Positions 1 through 6,200 of a stretch of DNA of 64,000 nt are shown here, piece after piece. The position numbers and the translations under genes were made by a program. Each line of letters begins with the position of its first letter. Within the stretch, counting starts at the first letter, position 1. Source of the stretch: CAZYTM01 sp964649725 (GTDB lineage: Bacteria; Desulfobacterota; Desulfuromonadia; Geobacterales; Geobacteraceae); contig CAZYTM010000002.1 in NCBI GenBank assembly GCA_964649725.1, positions 372,001 to 436,000 of the forward strand. Direction: 5' to 3'. Under the pieces are notes generated by a model, which saw only the letters and a list, made by a program, of their open reading frames with translations, was not told where the DNA came from and ran no database searches.

Positions 1-1065
1 ATAACCGAGCAGCTGGTCCGGATCGCCGTAGAGGGCGAATTTCTTGCCATGCATATACTGGTGCGAATCGGTCATGGCATCCACGGCCCGGCCACGTTCG
101 TTCTTGAGGCTCTCCGGGACCGGCTTGCCGGTCAGTTCGGCGATCTTCAGCAGTAAGGCGTCGGTCCTGGCGATGCCGAGCGGCATCGGTATGGCAGCAT
201 GCTTGCCGGAGTAGTTATCCTTTAGCCAGGCAAAGCTCTTGGCCGCCGAATAGGGGCCGACGCTGATAGTCGCCTTGCCGTTGATGGAGTCGGCTGCATC
301 TTCCAGTTTGGTGCCGCCTGGATAGGTGTGATAGGTGCCGTCGCAGGGGGCGTCGAAGACATCGGCGATGTCCCCCAGGATGGTGAGCGGCACGCCGAAT
401 TCAGCGAAGAGCCGCTTGTACTCGCGGAAGTTGCCGGTATTGGCGTCAAAGCCGGGGATCAGGTTGACCTTACCGGTACAACGCCCCTCCACCTTCTTCC
501 CCTCGGTCAGGGTCTGCAGGATAGCCAGCAGCATGGCATCGTAGCCATGGATATGGGAGCCGTTAAAGCTCGGGGTATTGGCGAACGGTACCGGCATCCC
601 CTCGGGGATTATCCCCTTGTTGCGGGCGTTCTTCAGGAAAGCGACGAGGTCGTCGCCGATGATCTCCGGCATGCAGGAGGTGAAGACCGCCACCATCTTC
701 GGTTTGTAGAGGGCGATGGCATTCTCCAGCCCTTCGTGGAGGTTGTTCTGCCCGCCGAAGACCGCCCCGTCCTCGGTCATGGCGTCGGAGACCGCCGGCG
801 CCGGCTCACGGAAATGGCGGTTCAGGGTGGAGCGGTAGTAAGAGGCGCACCCTTGCGAGCCATGGACAAAGGGGAGCGAACCTTCGAAGGCATGGGCCAC
901 CAGTTCAGCGCCCAAAGGCTGGCAGGCATGCGGCGGAGCCACCACCAGCGCCTCCCGCTTGAAGTTCAGCTCCTTGTACTCCTCGCTATTTATCCAGGCC
1001 GCCACCCGCTCTTTCTCACTTTCCGGGGTTTCGGTGACATATTTTACAGCTGCTTCTGCGCTCAT
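1..1065 (-). CDS. nifK: Nitrogenase MoFe protein beta subunit NifK (C-terminus beyond window)
   Basis: Beta subunit of the molybdenum-iron protein, which with NifD forms the alpha2beta2 dinitrogen-reducing component. The open frame runs off the left window edge, so only the first 355 residues are visible. The P-cluster cysteines are present: C48 (HACQPLGA), C73 (HGSQGCASYY) and C131 (FTSCMPEIIGDD). The N-terminus is about 22 residues shorter than in Azotobacter vinelandii, where the first ligand is C70. The start at 1065 is fixed by GGAGAGGAG seven bases upstream. It is the third gene of nifH-nifD-nifK, 192 bp behind nifD, and that spacer holds a hairpin repeat. Identity is certain; only the C-terminus is unseen. 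Confidence 0.97.
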   Translation of the reverse strand, partial: MSAEAAVKYVTETPESEKERVAAWINSEEYKELNFKREALVVAPPHACQPLGAELVAHAFEGSLPFVHGSQGCASYYRSTLNRHFREPAPAVSDAMTEDGAVFGGQNNLHEGLENAIALYKPKMVAVFTSCMPEIIGDDLVAFLKNARNKGIIPEGMPVPFANTPSFNGSHIHGYDAMLLAILQTLTEGKKVEGRCTGKVNLIPGFDANTGNFREYKRLFAEFGVPLTILGDIADVFDAPCDGTYHTYPGGTKLEDAADSINGKATISVGPYSAAKSFAWLKDNYSGKHAAIPMPLGIARTDALLLKIAELTGKPVPESLKNERGRAVDAMTDSHQYMHGKKFALYGDPDQLLGY

Positions 1066-1145
1066 ATTTATCTCCTCTCCGGACACCAATCCGTATCACG
1101 GTAGATTGTTGTTAATTGCCTTTTTGTCTTTACCAAGCGGCGTCG

Positions 1146-1259
1146 GATTTTGCGGTCAAGTCGGTGGCTTCCAAGGAAGAGCGCGGAGGCGTAGCGGAAG
1201 CTGCGTCGCACAAGCGATGACAAAGGAAACACCGAGATGGCCCAAAAGCCGGCGTCGTC
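1146..1259. repeat. nif-spacer hairpin repeat, copy A (nifD-nifK)
   Basis: About 115 bp between nifD and nifK. It shares, in order, GATTTTGCGGTCA, CGCGGAGGCGTAGC, GTCGCACAAG and GATGGCCCAAA with the nifH-nifD spacer. The central dyad is degenerate here (GGCGTAGC then GCTGCGTCG). The last two bases overlap the nifD stop codon. Confidence 0.75.
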
Positions 1260-2703
1260 AGAACGGTGATTCGACCAGTTTCCATGTTGGCGAGTTCACC
1301 GCCATGTCTATGTCCCTGGCAAAGACCGCAAACCCCTGATACCCATGATACGGCCCGGAATAGTCCCAGCTGTGCATCTGCCGGAACGGGATCCCCATCT
1401 TCTGGAAGACGTACTTCTCCTTGATGCCGGAACCGATCAGGTCGGGCTTCAGGGCATGGGCGAACTTCTCGAACTCATATTCCGACGGATCGTCATAGAC
1501 CACCGTGGCATCGGGCATTTCCGGCGCGGTCCGGTCATAGTCATCGGTGTGGGCAAATTCGTAACCGGAGCCGACGCACTCCATCCCCAGGTCTTCGTAA
1601 GCGCCAATGGTGTGGCGGGGGCGCAAACCACCTACCAGCAGCATCACTTTCTTCCCCTCCAGTCGGGGACGGTATTCGTCGATGATCGCCTGCATCAGCG
1701 GATCGTACTTGGCGATGACCTGCTCCACCTTATCCTGGATGGTCTGATCAAAGCGCTGGCCGATGGCCCGCAGGCTCTCGCGGATCTTGGTCGGGCCGAA
1801 GAAGTTGAACTCCAGCCAGGGGATGCCGAACTTCTCTTCCATCACCTTGCACATGTAGTTCATGGAGCGGTAGCAGTGGATCAGGTTGAGCTTCACCTTA
1901 TGGGTGGCAGCGATCTTCTCCAGCTCGCCGTCGCCGGTCCAGACCGACTTGACATTGAGACCTATCTCCTCCAGCAGCGCCTTGGCCGACCAGACATCGC
2001 CGCCGATATTGTAGTCGCCGATCAGGGAGATGTCGTAGGGGGTTTCAGGTTCGCTGAACTCGCGGGTGCCGATGATGTAGTCGCGGATGGTGTCGTTGGA
2101 GATATGGTGACCAAGCGACTGGGAGACGCCGCGGAACCCCTCGCAGTTGCAGGGGATGATCGGCAGGTCGAGCTCCTTGGCCGACTGTTTGGCGGTGGAG
2201 TTGATATCGTCGCCGATGAGGCCTACCGGACATTCGGAGAGGACCGAGATCCCCCTGGCCAGCGGGAAGAGCTCCTTCGCCTCGACCAGCAGCTGCTTCA
2301 GCTTCTTGTCGCCACCATAGACGATATCCTTCTCCTGGAAATCAGAGGTGAACTGCATGCCGAACTGGTCGACCCCCAGCTTGCCGGTCATCAGGTTGCG
2401 CCTGGTCCCCCAGGAGTACCAGCCGCACCCCACCGGCCCATGGGAGACATGGACCATGTCGCGGATCGGTCCCCAGACCACCCCTTTGGCGCCGGCATAG
2501 GCGCAGCCGCGGGCCGACATCACCCCCGGGACAGTCTTCTTGTTCGATTTGACGCAGGCCGTTCCGGCACCCTGGTCATTGGCCCCAAGGTGGGGCGCCC
2601 GCTTCTTCTTCGCCTTCTCCGGATAGACCTCCAGAGTCTTGGCGATCAACTCCTCAGTCGATTCCTTGGTGATGCCAGGTATTGATTTTATTGGATGTGA
2701 CAT
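1258..2703 (-). CDS. nifD: Nitrogenase MoFe protein alpha chain NifD
   Basis: Alpha subunit of the MoFe protein, 481 residues, carrying the FeMo-cofactor. The P-cluster ligands are C67 (SARGCAYAG), C93 (GPVGCGWYSW) and C158 (LSECPVGLIGDD). The FeMo-co ligands are C277 (HCYRSMNYM) and H444 (MHSWDYSGPYHGY). The start at 2703 is chosen because AAGGAGC lies just upstream and the family N-terminus begins here; a longer in-frame extension to 2850 reads through the spacer repeat and is not coding. It lies between nifH and nifK in a three-gene operon, with hairpin repeats in both spacers. The length and the cofactor ligands fit molybdenum nitrogenase rather than the V or Fe-only forms. Confidence 0.98.
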   Translation of the reverse strand: MSHPIKSIPGITKESTEELIAKTLEVYPEKAKKKRAPHLGANDQGAGTACVKSNKKTVPGVMSARGCAYAGAKGVVWGPIRDMVHVSHGPVGCGWYSWGTRRNLMTGKLGVDQFGMQFTSDFQEKDIVYGGDKKLKQLLVEAKELFPLARGISVLSECPVGLIGDDINSTAKQSAKELDLPIIPCNCEGFRGVSQSLGHHISNDTIRDYIIGTREFSEPETPYDISLIGDYNIGGDVWSAKALLEEIGLNVKSVWTGDGELEKIAATHKVKLNLIHCYRSMNYMCKVMEEKFGIPWLEFNFFGPTKIRESLRAIGQRFDQTIQDKVEQVIAKYDPLMQAIIDEYRPRLEGKKVMLLVGGLRPRHTIGAYEDLGMECVGSGYEFAHTDDYDRTAPEMPDATVVYDDPSEYEFEKFAHALKPDLIGSGIKEKYVFQKMGIPFRQMHSWDYSGPYHGYQGFAVFARDIDMAVNSPTWKLVESPF

Positions 2704-2780
2704 AATCAGCTCCTTGAAATAGGACCTATGGGACCTATAGGACTTATGGGACTTAAATAATGTTTTAAAAAACCAGATTG

Positions 2781-2900
2781 CGAACGATTTTGCGGTCAGG
2801 TTCGTGTCGGGCAAGATGAGCCGCGGAGGCGTAGCAGCGCTACGCCGCACAAGGACTCACCGAAGGCCGGCGCGAAGATGGCCCAAAGGCGTTCGCCATC
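2781..2900. repeat. nif-spacer hairpin repeat, copy B (nifH-nifD)
   Basis: The best-formed copy. A perfect central dyad, GGCGTAGC-AGC-GCTACGCC, sits inside arms that also pair imperfectly out to the ends (CGAACG at 2781 with CGTTCG at 2890). The whole 115 nt can therefore fold into one long hairpin in the nif transcript. It shares blocks with copy A and, inverted, with copy C. Confidence 0.8.
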
Positions 2901-3766
2901 TAAGCAGCAGACTCGGCTACGCCTACAATCGCCTCATCCTCCGCCTCCATAATGCCGAACTCCATAAGCAGATCCTCCAACTCCTCCATCTCCAGTGGAG
3001 TCGGCACCACCAGCATCTTGTTCTCCAGGATCTTCTTCGCCAGGGTGCGATACTCTTCGGCCTGCTTATGCTCCGGTGAATACTCGATCACTGTCATCCG
3101 CCGCAGCTCGGCACGCTGCACCTGATTGTCGCGGGGGACGAAATGGATCATCTGGGTGCCGAGCTTCTTGGCCAGCGCCTCGATCAGTTCATACTCCTTG
3201 TCGGTCTTGCGCGCATTGCAGATCAGTCCACCCAGCCGGACCTTGCCGGATGAAGCGTATTTGAGGATCCCCTTGGCGATGTTGTTGGCCGCGTACATGG
3301 CCATCATCTCGCCGGAGCAGACGATGTAGATCTCTTCCGCCTTCCCTTCCCGGATCGGCATGGCAAAGCCGCCGCAGACCACGTCCCCCAGGACGTCATA
3401 GAAGACGAAATCGAGATCCGGAGTATAGGCGCCATTCTCCTCCAGAAAGTTGATAGCGGTGATCACCCCGCGGCCGGCACAACCGACCCCTGGTTCCGGG
3501 CCGCCTGACTCGACACACTTCACCTCGCCGTAGCCGATCTTCATTACATCTTCCAGCTCCAGGTCCTCGACGGTACCCAGCTCGCGCACCAGGTCCATGA
3601 CCGTATTCTGCGCCTTGGCATGAAGGATCAGGCGGGTGGAGTCTGCCTTCGGGTCGCAGCCTACGATCATCACCTTCTTGCCGATGGAGGCGAGTCCTGC
3701 CACTGTGTTCTGGGTAGTGGTCGATTTGCCGATGCCACCTTTGCCGTAAATAGCGATCTGTCTCAT
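2900..3766 (-). CDS. nifH: Nitrogenase iron protein NifH
   Basis: Dinitrogenase reductase, 288 residues, a homodimer that transfers electrons to NifDK with ATP hydrolysis. The P-loop GKGGIGKST is at residues 8-16. The [4Fe-4S] ligands are C96 (GVGCAGRG) and C131 (DVVCGGFAMP). R99, the usual DraT ADP-ribosylation site, is conserved. The start at 3766 follows AAAGGAGAGGACA; an apparent Arg-rich extension upstream is the spacer repeat read as protein. It is the first gene of nifHDK and is preceded by a roughly 250-nt leader with a sigma-54 promoter, a hexaloop hairpin and an intrinsic terminator. Expression is probably controlled by both activation and antitermination. Confidence 0.98.
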   Translation of the reverse strand: MRQIAIYGKGGIGKSTTTQNTVAGLASIGKKVMIVGCDPKADSTRLILHAKAQNTVMDLVRELGTVEDLELEDVMKIGYGEVKCVESGGPEPGVGCAGRGVITAINFLEENGAYTPDLDFVFYDVLGDVVCGGFAMPIREGKAEEIYIVCSGEMMAMYAANNIAKGILKYASSGKVRLGGLICNARKTDKEYELIEALAKKLGTQMIHFVPRDNQVQRAELRRMTVIEYSPEHKQAEEYRTLAKKILENKMLVVPTPLEMEELEDLLMEFGIMEAEDEAIVGVAESAA

Positions 3767-3780
3767 TGTCCTCTCCTTTT

Positions 3781-3900
3781 GTACCGCCACTTTGGCGCGT
3801 CTTGCACGCCGGCGCCTCGTCGGCATCCTCGACGTAGCGCTGCTACGCCTGCGGTGCCTTCTTGTTGCCATCGCACAATCCATCGCCAAATCGACGGTCC
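3781..3900. repeat. nif-spacer hairpin repeat, copy C (nifH 5' leader)
   Basis: Inverted relative to copies A and B. The centre GACGTAGCGCTGCTACGCC forms a stem-loop, flanked by CGCCGGCGCC, CCACTTTGGCG and CATCGCCAAATC arms that match the layout of copy B on the other strand. It lies in the nifH 5' untranslated region, between the leader terminator and the ribosome binding site. Confidence 0.65.
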
Positions 3901-3920
3901 CTGGTTAATTTCGGGGCAAC

Positions 3921-3955
3921 AAAAAGGCGCCCCATCTGTTGATGTAGGCGCCTTT
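3921..3955 (-). terminator. Intrinsic terminator (attenuator) inside the nifH leader
   Basis: On the minus strand AAAGGCGCC (3955-3947) pairs perfectly with GGCGCCTTT (3931-3923), and the T run continues to 3921. It lies about 155 bp before the nifH start and downstream of the sigma-54 promoter. It would therefore stop nif transcription unless overridden, which fits control by the ANTAR protein encoded just upstream. Confidence 0.75.
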
Positions 3956-3956
3956 G

Positions 3957-3990
3957 CCGTTTGCTCGGTTATGAATACTGCAGCGTATTC
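3957..3990 (-). promoter_or_regulatory. Candidate ANTAR target: tandem hexaloop hairpins in the nifH leader
   Basis: P1: GAATAC-GCTGCA-GTATTC, a perfect six-base stem with a six-base loop (3990-3973). Four bases later comes P2: CCG-AGCAAA-CGG, a three-base stem with a six-base loop (3968-3957), ending one base before the terminator arm. ANTAR targets are paired hexaloop hairpins of this kind. The match is partial: P1 has G at loop position 4 but lacks A1, and P2 has A1 but lacks G4. Confidence 0.5.
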
Positions 3991-4019
3991 GTTTTCTCTC
4001 TTATTTACTGCTTAAATAT

Positions 4020-4036
4020 AGCATTGACCGTGCCAA
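4020..4036 (-). promoter_or_regulatory. Sigma-54 (-24/-12) promoter for nifHDK
   Basis: The minus strand reads TTGGCACGGTCAATGCT. This matches the RpoN consensus YTGGCACGrNNNTTGCW at every fixed position except one base of the -12 block (ATGC for TTGC). Transcription would start near 4010 and give a leader of about 245 nt. Confidence 0.85.
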
Positions 4037-4091
4037 ATCATTATCAGCTGATTTTACGCTCTTTTTTATCTACTGCAGCGATTGACCCGCC

Positions 4092-4132
4092 TTAGAGTGA
4101 GGCAGTTGCTTAATAATTCAGCACTCTGAGGT
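4092..4132. other. Inverted repeat upstream of the nifH promoter
   Basis: CTTAGAGTG and CACTCTGAG can pair (one G-U) across a loop of about 22 bases. It lies about 60 bp upstream of the sigma-54 promoter and just beyond the 3' end of the ANTAR gene. It could be the hairpin ending that transcript or an activator site; there is no T run on either side, so its role is undecided. Confidence 0.3.
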
Positions 4133-4201
4133 TTTACCCGCCTTCAACCGACAACTTCAAAAGAAAGACCCTGGAACTGCCTGATAAAGAGTCAATACTG
4201 C

Positions 4202-4768
4202 CTAACCATCGGTCAGCAGAATCGCTTCAGCCACCTGACGCATGCTCTTCCTTTTGTCCATCGCCAGCTTCTGCATGCGACGGAACGCCTCTGGTTCGGA
4301 GAGCCCCTGCTTCTGCATCAGGATACCCTTGGCCCGGTCGATCACCTTGCGGCTCTCGATGCTCTCCTTCAGGTCCTCCACCTTCTCCTGCAGCTCCTCC
4401 ACCTCCGAGGCGTGGGCAAAGGCGAGTTCGATCGCCGGCCAGAGGTCCTGGTCACGCAACGGCTTGGTCAGGAACGAGGCGATCCCTGCTTCGGCTGCCC
4501 GGTGTACGGTATCTGGATCATAGGCTGCCGTGAGGAAGACGATCGGTATCTTCAGCTTCTGCCGAATCTTTATCGCAGCGCTGATGCCATCCATCTTCGG
4601 CATTGCCACATCGAGGATAGCGATATCCGGGATCCGGGACAAAGCCATGGCAACTGCCGTTTCGCCATCACCGCACTCCATGATCTCGGCAAAGCCGAGC
4701 TCGGCCAGCTTGAGCTTCAGGCTTTTGCGCAGGATAGGTTCATCGTCGCATATCAGGACACTCTTCAC
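4202..4768 (-). CDS. gnfR: ANTAR-domain response regulator, GnfR-like nif antiterminator
   Basis: A 188-residue REC-ANTAR protein. The receiver domain (about 1-120) has the acidic pair D8/D9, phosphoacceptor D53 (AILDVAMPKMDG) and K102. After a helical linker, the ANTAR RNA-binding domain (about 128-186) contains RAKGILMQKQGLSEPEAFRRM. Proteins of this build bind paired hexaloop hairpins and prevent intrinsic termination. In Geobacter sulfurreducens the named GnfR controls nif genes this way; identifying this gene with it is inference from architecture and position. It follows nifV by 57 bp and precedes the nifH promoter and leader terminator. GGAG eight bases upstream fixes the start. Confidence 0.85.
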   Translation of the reverse strand: MKSVLICDDEPILRKSLKLKLAELGFAEIMECGDGETAVAMALSRIPDIAILDVAMPKMDGISAAIKIRQKLKIPIVFLTAAYDPDTVHRAAEAGIASFLTKPLRDQDLWPAIELAFAHASEVEELQEKVEDLKESIESRKVIDRAKGILMQKQGLSEPEAFRRMQKLAMDKRKSMRQVAEAILLTDG

Positions 4769-4825
4769 ATTTTGCTCCTTTTATTATCTCTCTACTCTGG
4801 TTAAGCAGATTCTGTTCCAATTATT

Positions 4826-5968
4826 TCAGGAAACTGCCAGAGCATGCCGCACTCCATCCATGAGGTGGAGCAGGTTACTATCCGAGAGCGTCCGCTTGGT
4901 CTCCTCGGCATATCTGCGGGCGCTAGCCAGGAGCAGCGTTGCCTCATCCCTGGAGATATTCACCCCAAGCCGCTGCATCCTCTCCAGCAGCCCGCTTTTG
5001 CCCGAGTGTTTGCCTACCACCAGGTGACGGCGCAGTCCGACTGTGGCAGGATCGAACGGTTCATAGTTATTCGGGTTCTTGAGCACTCCGTCTGCATGGA
5101 TGCCTGATTCATGAGCAAAGACCCTTCTTCCGACTACCGCCTTCCAGGCCGGCACCGGCCGCCGCGAGGCCCTGGCGACATAGCTGGAGAGCTCATGGAA
5201 CCGCTGGATATCGATGCCTAGATCTGTTCCGCTGGCTACCTTGAGCGCCATGACCACCTCTTCCAGGGCAGCATTACCAGCCCTTTCGCCAAGACCGTTG
5301 ACTGTGGTATTGACAAATCTGGCACCACCCTTTAAACCGGCCAGGGCATTGGCAGTTGCCATACCGAGATCGTCGTGGGTGTGTACTTCGATCTCCAGCT
5401 CAGGCACAGCAGTACGGAGTGCCCGTACTTTCTCGAACATGGTGAATGGATCGAGTATGCCGAGGGTATCGCAGAAACGGAACCGGTCTGCGCCAAGCCG
5501 TTGCGCACATCGCATCAGATCGACCAGGAAGAGAAGGTCGGCGCGACTGGAGTCCTCTCCCCCCACCGATACATAGAGGCCCCTCTCCTTGGCATAGCCG
5601 ACCGCCTGCTTCAGCTGCTCTTTCACCCAGGCACGGCTCTTTCCCAGCTTGTGCAGAATCATCTGGTCGGAAACAGAGAGCGACAGATCGACCGAACTTA
5701 TACCGCAGGAAAGGCTCGCTTCAATATCGCCGACAATCGCCCGGTTCCAGCTGATCAGCCGCGCCTTAAGCCCCAGTTCGGTGAGAGCTTTGATCGAAGC
5801 ACGTTCCGCTTCACCCATGGCCGGGATGCCGCATTCTATCTCCTGCACGCCGATCTCATCCAGCATCCGGGCAATGTCAAGCTTCTCCTCCCTGGTGAAG
5901 GAGACACCGGCTGTCTGTTCACCATCCCGCAGGGTGGTATCGTCGATTATCAATACTCTCTTATCCAT
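4826..5968 (-). CDS. nifV: Homocitrate synthase NifV
   Basis: A 380-residue member of the HMGL-like/DmpG family. It condenses acetyl-CoA with 2-oxoglutarate to homocitrate, the organic ligand of FeMo-co. The N-terminal motif DDTTLRDGEQTAGVSF is diagnostic; the metal-binding segment EVHTHDDLGMATANALAG and the NTTVNGLGERAGN motif are present. The short length without the LeuA regulatory C-terminal domain, and the nif location, favour NifV over 2-isopropylmalate or citramalate synthase. The start at 5968 follows GGAGGGAG. It probably heads a nifV-gnfR transcript. A hairpin with a T-rich tail abuts its ribosome binding site, so it may share the antitermination control seen at nifH. Confidence 0.93.
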   Translation of the reverse strand: MDKRVLIIDDTTLRDGEQTAGVSFTREEKLDIARMLDEIGVQEIECGIPAMGEAERASIKALTELGLKARLISWNRAIVGDIEASLSCGISSVDLSLSVSDQMILHKLGKSRAWVKEQLKQAVGYAKERGLYVSVGGEDSSRADLLFLVDLMRCAQRLGADRFRFCDTLGILDPFTMFEKVRALRTAVPELEIEVHTHDDLGMATANALAGLKGGARFVNTTVNGLGERAGNAALEEVVMALKVASGTDLGIDIQRFHELSSYVARASRRPVPAWKAVVGRRVFAHESGIHADGVLKNPNNYEPFDPATVGLRRHLVVGKHSGKSGLLERMQRLGVNISRDEATLLLASARRYAEETKRTLSDSNLLHLMDGVRHALAVS

Positions 5969-5980
5969 ATTCTCCCTCCA

Positions 5981-6015
5981 GAAAAGAGAACGCCCCGGAA
6001 TAACCTTCCGGGGCG
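5981..6015 (-). terminator. Terminator-like hairpin in the nifV leader
   Basis: On the minus strand CGCCCCGGAA-GGTTA-TTCCGGGGCG forms a perfect 10-bp stem and is followed by TTCTCTTTTC. It ends only a few bases before the nifV ribosome binding site. It is either a leader attenuator or the end of the upstream kinase transcript. Confidence 0.65.
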
Positions 6016-6036
6016 CCGTTGCCTCTCTGGAATTAT

Positions 6037-6053
6037 TGCACAGAGCAGGCCAA
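6037..6053 (-). promoter_or_regulatory. Possible weak sigma-54 promoter for nifV
   Basis: TTGGCCTGCTCTGTGCA on the minus strand keeps the essential GG and GC with the correct 10-base spacing, but four other consensus positions differ. It lies about 70 bp before nifV, just upstream of the leader hairpin. Confidence 0.4.
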
Positions 6054-6200
6054 TAATATTGGGGACTGAATAACTGCCGGCAAAACAAGGAGTTAAATAT
6101 TTTACATACAGGTAGCCGGGAAAGAGGCCGCTGACGGATAGTGTCAATCTGTCCAAAAACCAGGCAAAGTCGTCAGACTTGCCAACTGATGCGGCCAGGT

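Noticed and set aside
328..2685. Long open frames on the plus strand opposite nifK and nifD
   Set aside because: They are antisense shadows of GC-rich nif coding sequence, lack ribosome binding sites and encode no recognisable protein.
3767..3889. Arg-rich N-terminal extension of NifH
   Set aside because: It is the hairpin repeat and ribosome binding site translated in frame; the family N-terminus begins at 3766 right after AAAGGAGAGG.
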